DNA of 64,000 bases from Mesocentrotus franciscanus (Eukaryota > Echinodermata > Echinoidea > Camarodonta > Strongylocentrotidae). Both the position numbers and the translations under genes were made by a program. Location: NCBI GenBank assembly GCA_037976565.1, contig CP137675.1, forward strand, positions 20,858,446-20,922,445, given 5' to 3'. Positions 47,701 through 59,700 of the stretch are shown here, piece by piece (the stretch's first letter is position 1; each line of letters starts with the position of its first letter). The notes under the pieces are model-generated. The model was not told the DNA's origin. It saw nothing but the letters and a program-made list of their open reading frames with translations, and searched no databases.

Positions 47701-50700
47701 ATATTAGAGATGCAGTCATATTTGTCTTGTTCAGAAATATAAAAGTTTAAGATCTGTGTTAAAATAGAGGTTTGCAGGGATTTTTAAAAAAAAGGGTATC
47801 TTTCTAAGATTGCTAAAGCCTAAAAAATATAAAGAACAAAAATAGTGCAATTTATTACTTAATTGTTTTGACATTGTTGTTCAAATATTGTTATCAAGTG
47901 TGTTATTAGAAATTTGTCAAATTGATATTAACTTTCACTTCCATTGAAAGTTTGTCGTAATTGGTATCAATTATTGATTTCAACATAACATGTTAATTAA
48001 TCATGGCATGCAAATTTCAACATTCTGGAGTGTGAAAATGTCTTATTATTTTCAAATTAGGAAATGAATGGTTGCATCACCTTGCATGTACAAACAGTAC
48101 ATATTCATGTAATTTCACTGCAATTCCTTTCAAATTGGTAGGATCCATTTTGTTCGGAATTGCACATCACCAATTAAATTTTTTTAAAATGTGTATTTTT
48201 TTCACCAGGTTAAAAATGGACTGTGAAAAATTAGCTCAGGAGAAAACAGAAATGCAAAGACATTATGTGATGGTAAGTCTAATTAGTCTACTCATATAGC
48301 TGTACATATATGGATTTAATTGGCTGATGTTGATGTGTTTGTTGATTGATTTACAGTACATTGAAAAACTAAAATGGCGTTGTTCATGTAGCAAATATTC
48401 TTCTGTTTTTCGATCTACAATGCATTTTTTTCTTCTTGACTTTCTATCAATATATTGTTTTTAAGTATTACTTTTCATACTTATGTGTATGATTTGTATT
48501 TCAAATTAGGATGATTGAATTGATATACATGAATTTGAACATGTACATGTACCTAAACCGAAAAGTGCATGTTAGTGGCAAGAAAAGACATCTAGAATGC
48601 AAAATGCATAATACACTTTACATTTACGGTACATGTACAATGTACATGTACAGTGTACATATGTACTTGGTAAATTGAAAGTTGTTATTTGACAAATGTG
48701 AATGAAATGTACACATTGGCAATATCATGCCTTATCAAGGCACCTACAATGTACATATGTACAAAAGTTACACCTCATTAAATGTGTTTGCCAATTTGTT
48801 GTATTTCTACAATTTATTATTCTCAACCATGAATAATGAATGGTATCAGTCTTCCTTACAATTTTTTTCTTCAGTGTATGCCTCCTTTAAACAAAAAATG
48901 TAACTGACACAATGTTCTTTGTCATTTTTCCTTGTACACTGTACGTGTACATGGAGACAAAGTGAGGAAGATAAATGCGCTTACATGTACAAGGCCATGA
49001 TTTTGTGGTTCTTTTACAAAGGGTTTAAAATATAGCTTCCTGCTAAAATAAACCTTCAGTTACCGTCATTTCATGAACACATGATCATGTGAATACATGT
49101 AGTATCATCAGGCTTGGCGCAAAATAAATTGCCCCAATTTGTTTTTTTAAATCAGTGATTTTATTCTCTTTATAGACTTGTGTGTTCAAGAAAAAGTTTT
49201 TTTTGAAATATCTTCAAAGTGGATTTTTCCCCTACTTTTGCACATTATGATGTTTCCATTCCCTCAACTGTAAGTGTAAACATTGTGGAAATAATACCCA
49301 ATTCAATCTAAATCTAATAAAGACAAATCTGAACCTCGTTTCACTTTTTATTCATACCGAATTTCCTTTCAATGATAGATTGGTTTACAGTTTATGCAAA
49401 ATATCTTCATGACCTCAACTATGAGAGTACATATTTATGTAATTTTGAAAACTCTTTTCAAATCACGATTTTTATTCCAACCCTGAAATCATCTAATCCT
49501 CATATCATTCTTTTATCTCAATAAAAGATGAAGACAATTTTGAACCTCATGTTAATATTGTTATACCAAAGTTGCTGGCTTCTTCTTGTCGCCAATAATA
49601 GGCTACTCTACAGTTGATGCAAAACATCCCTATGACTTAAGCTACGTGAACAATTAAAAGAAAATGATTTGAAATATAAAATCGCGATTTAAATATAACA
49701 AATTGTGATTTGAATTTTAAAAATATTATTTTTGATTTTATTCCTTCTAAAATTCATGATATTTGTCCAACCCTGTGAATCATGGAATCCAATGTTGCCA
49801 AAGATGATACGTAATTGCGTACATACCTGTACAGTACTAAACAGAAAACTCTGATAAGAGTCATGTTTGCGAGTTCAAACTTTTGATCACTTTGTTTCAT
49901 AACCATCGTCAGGAACTGAAAGATATGAATAAACGTGTTGCCTTTAGATAGTATGGAGATTCAACATCAAGTGAACTCAACAACACAATGACAATAAAGC
50001 ATACTAGAGGGTCGTTTTATGAAACCATCATAACTAGTACAAGATCAACGACACCTACAATGTACAGTACGTGTAGATGCTGTTGTTTGACTTGTCTGCT
50101 AAGTGTTTCACAAAACCCTCTTTGACAAGACGAGTGATAACTCCACCGACAAAAGACTTGTAGTGACTCTAAACCTGTCGTAATTTTTTAGAACACCATC
50201 ACAAGTCAATTTAAATTTTAAAGTTAGTTTATGGGCAGGGAGAAAAAAATAGAAAAATCCCATTAAAAAAAAAAAATTATTTCTTGATCTTCAAAGTCTC
50301 ACTTTATTGAACAGTTCTTACTGGTGTTAATATAATAACATTATTCAAGCATGTATACTGTTGTTATAACGTTTTAATGTCTTGACGGGTAAATGAGATT
50401 AATATTATTTGTCCATACATCGGTCTACCCTATAAAAGAAGGCAAAGATGGAACAGTCTGTAATAACAGACCCATGAGAATGACAATTTTTGTGAATGTG
50501 TTTCTCTGGATCTTTTCCATTTTCAAGCATATTCTTTTTCAAGCATATCCTTGATACAAATAATATCACATAATCGTTTTATTGAATAAATCTGAGAAAA
50601 TGTGGGTCATCAAATAATCTCCTCAAAAAAAGTTCTGCAAGTTTGAGCATTGATATCTCTCTTTGTTATAATATTATCATACTTGATGTACTACTATGTA

Positions 50701-53700
50701 CTTAATTAATACTTTAGCAACCATGGTCATGCTTGAAGGAACAAGAAATTTGCGCATGACGGCTTTCCATACAAACAGCAATGTTGAGGATAGCAGTCAT
50801 GCATTTATCCAACACTGTTAGAAATATTTCATTTCTGATTCCTCCATATTCATGTACAACAGTGAACAGGACTACACTTCCTAAAGTTGCATGATCATTA
50901 AATTTTTGTAAAGAAAATTTTACAGACTTTGAAATACATGTCATACCAAAGGCAAGTGCTGCGACAAAATATTTTCAAACTATGTTTGAAAAAGGAGGCG
51001 TTCCGCATATATGTATGTACATGTACATATACCTTTGACAATTCCAGTATTTAGGTTTACACTGTACTGCAAACATCTCAAACTGGAATAATTAATGATG
51101 TGCCTCACTTTATGTACAGTATAGTCAATTAAACAGGCTATTTTTTTTTAAAGATGAAGTGATCAATACTAAGTCATACATGTACAGTATGTAATGATTA
51201 AAATTGCTGTGAGAGCACTAACTACTTTGTATGATAATGATCCAGTAATTTGTTTCTGAACTTAAAATTCAATGATGTGTGTTTACAATGCATGACACAA
51301 CCCTATAGTATTTTTGCAGTGTTTTTGCAATATTTCGTTATACATACATTTAATAATGATTCTGTACATTTTTATCCTTTCATTTATACAGTACTATGAG
51401 ATGTCATATGGACTCAATGTTGAAATGCACAAACAGGTAAGGGTTAAACATTACCATCCTTATACTTTTTCCTTTACTACTTCAATGTTACATACATGTA
51501 CATGTACATGTACTGTATATATGCAGAGAACCATTTCATTTTACTCATGATTTTTAACATTTTTTAAATTCATGTTGCCTGCATGGGCCAATAAGGCCCA
51601 TTCATAAAAGGAAGTAAACCTCTTAAAAATGTCAATTTAAAAAGACCAAGCAAATGTAATGTCGTAACTTGTGCTGCTGCCTGCTAAAGGTGGTGCTGGA
51701 GGCATTATGTTTTGGGGGTTGTCGGCCAGTCCGTCCGTCTGTCCTGAGCACTGTCTCATTGTTACAATATCTCAAGAACCATTTAAGACACAAACTAAAA
51801 ACCCAAAGACATGTAATTAAAACTTCTTAAGCATCTAGAAGCATCTAGTGTGTTTCAAATACATTTGTAAGTTATGTCTCTGTCCACTGAAGATGGTGCC
51901 AGAGGCATCACATTCTGGGTTGTCTGTTAGTCTATCTGCTGTCTCAAGAACCATTAAGACATGAACTTCAAACTTGTTGGAAGTATTTATCTCAATAGGG
52001 AAATGACTTGATGACATTTGGGAGTTCGTACTGTACATGTATATGTACATCCAAGGTGAGAAAAACATAAAGGCCAATTTCCATCAAATTGCATTTTTTA
52101 GCCTCATTATCTCAGGATCTCAAGATTGATTTCAGCAATTAAGTTCAAACTTTGTACTTAAATATGTATCACTATGTAGAAATTATGAACCAATTAGATT
52201 TGGGGGTTATTACGTGAATGTCAAAGGACACCACAGGCAAGTTACATGCATTTGTACACATATTTAGCCCCGTTACGGACGGTTAAGTATCTTAAAGGGC
52301 AATCCAACCCTTGTAATAAGTTCATTTTTATGAAATCACAAAAATAAGAGTTTAGCATGGCGAAAGTTTGAAATGAATCGGACCAATAGTAAGAAAGTTA
52401 TGAATGTTTTAAATATGAGATCAGTAAGTCTAGATGCGGATCTCAAATTGGCAGTTTGGTCAGTGGATTGTGACATAGTCGCGGATAACTCTCCCGTTTG
52501 TCATGTACACAAATAGAATTATTTTTTTCCTCCAAAGTGCCATCCCCCTTGGGCCACTTCTCAAAATCTATTATGGATAGCATAAGGTCCGCTAAAGAGA
52601 ATGGACCCTACACTGTACTTACATGTAGTCATAACATTTTGAAAAATTGACATTTCAATCAATTTGTGTGTTTGAACAAATTGGAAAGTTGTCCACCACT
52701 ACATCACAGAGACATTACTGATTCAGCCAATTTGAAGAGCCCACATCTATAGTCATTATAACTTTCAGAAATTCATAATTTACTAATTTTTTTTTGTCCA
52801 ATTTCATTCAAACTTTCACCAGTCTACTTAGAGCTAAAGAAAGTGAAACTGAATACATTGCAACTGAATACAATTTAAACAATATCTGCACCAATTGAGG
52901 GTGGCTAGATATTATGGAGCTGATTTTGATTTAAATAGCAAAAGGGAGATGAATTGAAAAGATCTTGTGGTTAAAAGGTTAAAGGTCATAACTGTCAATA
53001 CTCTGATTTTTGTAGTTATGGTACGGTCACTGTTCACATGCATAATAACAGTATTGTAAAAACATCACATTCATCTTGTTCATTTTTTTGTATACAGACA
53101 GAAATAGCGAAACGGTTGAATGCCATCTGTGCTCAGATCATCCCATTTTTATCACAAGAGGTGAGTTTCTTAGCTGCTTTCCTATTTTATGTTAATTTGT
53201 GAATGAATTGTGAATCTTGCAAGGTACATGTAATATAGCCATTTTATGGTATATAATGTAAGGCTGCGACGAGTACTCGAATACTCAAGTACTTGCACTG
53301 TTGACAACTACTCGAGTACGATTTCTCGTACTCGAATACTCGGCCGCCATTTTTTTTTTTTTTTTCTTTTTTTTCTTTTTTTCCCCCCGTTCACCTGGCA
53401 CTGTCCAGGCCGACGGTCACCCATGCCAAAAGAGCACCCGCATGGTACCGTGGGTAAAAATGTTTCCCAGCTCAATCATACACAGGGTGTCACTGTCAAC
53501 TCACCACTCAGAAACTGGGACCAAATCTCTGGATTTCTGTTTGGACTCGGAGGAATATTTGTCTGTCATCTTTAGTTTTAAAAATAAGAATATGAGGTAC
53601 AATGACAAAAGAAAAGAAACTCTACAGCTAATACCTTGAAATTACTTAAACTGAGTAACTCCTGGTAAGGGCTCTCCTCATTAGCTGATGTTAGAAATAC

Positions 53701-56700
53701 ATGATCGAGGTCTTGGATTAAAACATGATCGAGGTCTTGGATTAAAACATGGAAGTTATCAATAGAACAAATTATGACTGTAATATCCTGTGTATACGCC
53801 ACACTTTTTTCATCCAAGAAAACATGAAAAATTGTGATGTGCCTTATACACAGTACAAGATTCTGTGGTTTGTGGCACATGCCTGGACATTTGTTAAATG
53901 CTGGATGCACTGTTCTTATTACACAGTGTGTATCAAGAAAAATACACACTTTGAAAATATACCCCAAAATTATATTGTCACAATATCTGCATGATTTTTA
54001 GAAATGAAAATATGGTTGGGGGTCTATTCAATCGGATGACACTAAAAGTATTGCCAATATTTCACGCTTGAATGAGCACTGGCTACTTTCGAACAAATAC
54101 TCACGAAAATTGGTTTGCGCAAAAATGTCTCAGTCTTTGAATAGATCAAAATGCAAATCAGGCAGTTATGTGTATTGCATGTGTTCTGTAAACTATCAAT
54201 AATACATTTGAACAATCATTTGATCGTCAACCCTGTTCCTTGCTGTGCATACCATGTATGGCATATTCAGAAATTGATGAACGAGAGGAACAGGATCCTC
54301 CCGAGAAAGGGGTTCTGTAAATGTATCTAGGCAGCTCCTTTCTTGTACCCTGTAGCAAGTTTTACAGCAAGTTTTTCCTAGTCCTTCAAGGAGAAGCTGC
54401 ACTATCTTCATTCTTCACCCAATGCTAGATACGCCACTGCCTATACCACCACCTCCATCATTGCAAGTGATGTATTTCTAGCACAGCTCATCTGCATCAG
54501 TACCCATTATTGTCTGGATAGTGTTGGAATGATTGAATTCAGGGACAGGAAGAAATCCTGACATTAACATGTTTTCTTCTTTAAAGTCACAAGACACAAG
54601 AACAAGGTGTTGCATGGTAAATTATAAATTTAGGAAAGGAAACATTTCCTGACAAAAGTAATACTTGTTTTTTTTTCAATGGAACATGGATGTGAAAGAT
54701 TGACTGGCATTACACTGCATATAATATATTTTAAGTTAATTTCAATTCATTAAAAAAAAATCCAGAGTGTCTCACTATTAAACAGCCCTGGGCTTACATG
54801 TATGAGGGAAACCCGCCAACCTGCAGAGCCTATAATTCACCTCCATCCCGCTTATACATGTACTTCCTCTTTCGTGACTGCACTCTATTGAATACCGAGC
54901 CACGATGTCAGAAAAATCTACTATCACACCCTGATCCAAAAAGGCAGAACAAAATATGACAATAATGGTCTTGCGAATGCAAAGCAGACAAATATTGATC
55001 AGCCCCAGTCTAGCATTAATGCAAAACCTAGAGATGAGGGGAAAAAGACTTGGTGAATGATAAACCGAAGGGAATTAATGTGAGCCATCCACGAATCCCC
55101 CCACGGCCAATGTGAAACAGAAAAAGGAAAAGGCTCAGGAAGGTAAAGAGCAAAAAAATATAGCATTCCTAGGGGAGAAGAGGGTGATACTGACACACCT
55201 GCCTCTACATGTACAAACAAGAGATGCATCACATGCCCCCTCCTTGCTTCCAAACTCAACGGAGGTGGGAGATCGGATTATCCAAGCTCTCCAATCTATC
55301 CTCCCCCATTTTCTCGCAAAGGGATTCGTGATCCCATCATCTGAGTGGGCAACGAGACGAACCCATGCCGAGAGGTCTGCGCAGTCTCTTTCCCACCCTA
55401 ACCCAGACACGCTAGACCAAGCAGAAGCAAGCATGATCCCACAGGAGAGAGAGAGAGCGTGAACCAACCCTGTGGGATACCCAACAAGCCCTCCCGAGAC
55501 ATTGAACTGGGGATTATGCAACATCTCGGAAGAGAGATAGGCAGAGTCAGGAGCCCCAGCCCTTGGAGAGGAGATATTTCTATCATTGGAGACTCTGATT
55601 CTGAGTTCGGATATCATTGACCAGTTCCTTTTGAGAGAAGAATTAGGGGGACCTCTCTGACTCTAGCAGCTTGCTTTCTCTCCTTCATTCTCTACAATTA
55701 GCACAGGAAGCATTGTGGCCAGCCGTGTACGAAACACTGCATGCACAGTAGCAACAATCTGGAATGAAGTCAGCAATCCCTATTAGATCTCACTACTGCC
55801 GATAAGACCTTCTATAAACTGTCGGTTTCTTGAGAATATTTATACATTATACTGTATATCTTTAAATAGTTGGATAAGGAATTATTTGTTTGTGTACTCA
55901 TTTCTTCACTTCAATTTCAGATCAATTAAAACATATGAACTCCAAAATTGTAAATCTGAAATAATGAATTTAAGCAGACACATATTTGTGAAGACACAGT
56001 AGCATTCATCTCATTTCTTTTACTCTTCCAGCATCAACAGCAAGTAGCAGCTGCAGTAGAACGAGCGAAGCAAGTTACGATGACAGAACTAAATGCCATC
56101 ATTGGGGTGAGTCCATCCGTACGTTCCAAAATTTTGTTTGTTGTGGAGTTGAAATGTGCTGATATCCAGTGCATGATTAAAAGATTAAAAGTAATAGTTC
56201 AGTGAGTTTCTGTTCTGTTTGGTTTGCATGAAATGTAGTTTGGAACCACTTGTACATGTAGAAGGAACATTCATTTTTGGTGTTCATTGTGACAACAGTT
56301 TAGAAAATGGTGTGTTAAAATCATATTTTTTTCTCCTCCCACTGTGTTCTTTATATACAAAAACAATTTTTTACAAATCTTATCAATAATATGCATTAAG
56401 AAGTTGAATCCTGTAGACTAAATGAGTATTGATGCCCAGACAAGGATCGTCGCATATTTTTTATCAAGAACTCACTCAGATATTCTGGGGCCATTGAATT
56501 AGGACACTGAAATTTACGCGTAATTGGATTGAGAACCAATGTTACTGCTTTAAGTCGGGTTATATGAGAGCATTTCTTAGTTCTGGTTATCAATCTTGCC
56601 GCATAATCCTGAATTGCTTGGAGTTTATTTAGCCGGGAATCTGACATATTATACAGCAAACTATTACAGTAGTCTAAATGACCTGTCACAAGAGCCTAGG

Positions 56701-59700
56701 TACAAGTTTCTTTAGTGGTTTTAGAATCCAAAAACTAACGAACCTTTCCAAGTGTATGCAAAGCAAACAATGCCAATTTACACTTCCCTGGAACAAATTT
56801 GTCTATAGCCTTAATCTGATCAATTATCACATCTAGGTTTCTGGCTGTTGTACTAGGCACAATAGAAGTGTTGTCTATATTTAATAACAAGTTGAAGTTG
56901 CAATCTTCCACAGAATCAAAATGTGAGGTGTTAGAGCTCAGTTTTTTTTCCATTCAGTTTGAGACCATTTAGCATTGACCATTGCTTTATAGCCTTCACA
57001 CAACATTCTAATTGGTAGTTTGCACACTGAAAATCACATAGTTTAAAGAAACGTGTGCGTATCATCAGTATACACATTCCTGACATTTGATTGGACTTAA
57101 TCACATCTCCCAACAGAGATGAGTAAATGGTAAATAACATCGAGACAACCACAGAACCCTGGGGAACACCAATATCTGCTACATGGACAGATGATTCTAT
57201 TAACCCATCTATTCCAACTTTCTGCTGTCTACGCTTTAATTATGAGAACATAATAGAATGATAAAAACAAATAATAACATGAGAAAAGATAGAAAGAGGT
57301 TAAAAATGTTGATGAGTGTGATAGGAGTGGATAGGTCTAGCGTAGACAGGTCCAACAAAGTGAGTGAGAATGGGGTCTTAGGCCATATGTGACCCTGCAC
57401 CACAAAACCACCAAAAAGTTGCCAGAAAATACTTTTTAGTTTAGGGTTGATTCTGATAAGGTAGATTCTCAGCTTTAAAAAGATATATATTCCCATCACA
57501 ATAGAATAGAATGTTACTTTAAAGAAAAAAGGTGTTTAAAGTCTGTTGTCCAAGTAAGCAAGTTCTTGTGCAAGGTGACAGAAGGAGGATTAAAACTCTT
57601 AAGAAATGTATGTGAAGGAATGATTGGATTGTCCTAAAAGTTGGCACACTAATTAAGCACATCCTATTTTCATTTCTTCAAGGAATCAATGAATACATGT
57701 AGCTTACTCTGTTTTATAGTTATTGAAGATCAAAATGAGACCAGTAGCAAGGGTTGTAAGTAAATCAAAACTACTGTACATGTACTACAACACTCAAAAT
57801 CTGATAAACATAGGTCTACAAAATACTGCCTGCCAAAATACCACTTTTAAATTGTTTTGTGCTTCCAAATATTGAAATTTCATAGTAAAAAGTATACTCT
57901 TGCAGGAAATGCTGAAAACTAAATTTAACCATCCTGATCAAATACACCTTTATTGAGCTCTAACTGAAAACCACACTATTTAACTTTATTGTGGTTTTTG
58001 TGGTGTGGGGTCACATATTGTTTGGGGGTCTCAGGCACCCACCCCAAAAGATTCTTAAGACCCCCCCCAAAAAAATTTTTGCAAAAAAAAAACATGTAGA
58101 CAATGAATGCAAGAACCATCAATCCCTCCAGCCCCCCAAATGTATACACACAGTGTATATACTCTCATAGAACCACTACTGGGAGCATGTACCTCTCCAC
58201 CAAAATTGAAATTTTAGTCATTTTGTGTGTTGGAACAAATGGGAAAGTTGTCTGCCACAACATCACTGAGTCACTACTGATTCAGTTTAATTTGAAGAGC
58301 ATATACCTAAAGTGATAACAAATTTTTTCATTTTTTTCAAGGTTTTTTAAAAATCCTTGTTACAGCCAAATCAATGACTATTTTAATCTATTTTAGCTGT
58401 AAACTTCTAACCTGCAAGTAGAATGCATCACTCTCGAAGACAAGTGAACACATTTTGGGATTGTCAGGTTAATGGTCAAAGGTCATAAAGATCAGTTGAC
58501 ATGTCAGGAGAGGCTTTTTGACCTCATTGTGATATTCCAAGAATAATTCAACCCATAAACTTGACTGAATTTAAGCATAGGCATATTGGAAATGCAGTTG
58601 CATTTGTCTTGTTATCCAATACTATCTTGGACTTACCCTTTTATGGACATGTAAGTCACACAAGAGCCTTTAAGATCTTTTCATGTTTAGGATGAATTTT
58701 ATGTTCATTTTTTTTACAGGCTTTAACAAAATGCTGTTTTTCATTTACTTCATTAACTACTAACTGTTATCTCTTTTTCTTTTACAGCAGCAATCTGCAT
58801 TCCCACACTTCTCAGTAAGTATTTGAAAATCATAACATGGTTCAGGAAAATTCATTACATGCAGAAACTAAATGTGTAGATGAATCTTGGGGGGGGGGGA
58901 AATATACATGTAGTTGTTAATTCTTTAATGTTAATCATCAGATACAGCCCCCATTGGATTGCCTCATTGTTAAACATATATTATGTGAATGTAATATTTG
59001 TGTGTACTTCTTTTCTCATAATATACATTCATACCTGCCAACTGCTCCAATTTAATCAGAATATTCTGATTTTCTGAATTTTTAGGACCTAAAAATTAGG
59101 AATATTCTGATTTTTCAAAATTCTGAATGTCCATTTTTTTATTTTTTATTTTTTATTTTTGTTTAAAGCCAAATTTGGAGTGCAACCTATCGGGCCCTGT
59201 CCACGCATCTGTAATGGTCAGTTAATTGTAAAAATAATGTGTACTAATAACTATCAAATTTGGGTTAACCAGAGCCAATCATTTCATTTTGTTTTGCCCA
59301 AAATGCTTCAGCTTGTACCTCGCAGGTGCACTGCCCCTTGACCCCGCTGAGGTCTGCGCCCCCAGACCCCCGCTAAGGGTACAGATTTCTTATTTTCAAA
59401 TGTTGGCAGGTATGTACATGTATATTGAGTGACAGCAATAAGTGGTTGCCTGGATGCCATTAATGGCAGCGTACATATATGTTTCTGTAGCTCGGAACCC
59501 TAAATTCTCTGATGTGGCTTGCAAACTTAATAAATTCATTCAAACTGCTAGACCATTCCAAAACTCACTAAATCCTTTTCCAAATTAATGAACAAAATGG
59601 CAGGCCCATCCTTGCAGTGGAGTTGTTCGATGTGGGATATAATAACGTTATACAGTTAACAACTGAATTATTCCCACCCCATTTTAAAAAAAATAAATAA

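Noticed and set aside
53246..53639. Two + frames of 109 and 112 residues beside the ACTCGAGT repeat
   Set aside because: They run through a poly-T tract and repeat DNA, are not in phase with Groucho and have no recognisable domain.
57236..57499. 87-residue hydrophobic minus-strand frame
   Set aside because: Half lies in a MITE end and the rest in AT-rich flank; it shows no family resemblance.
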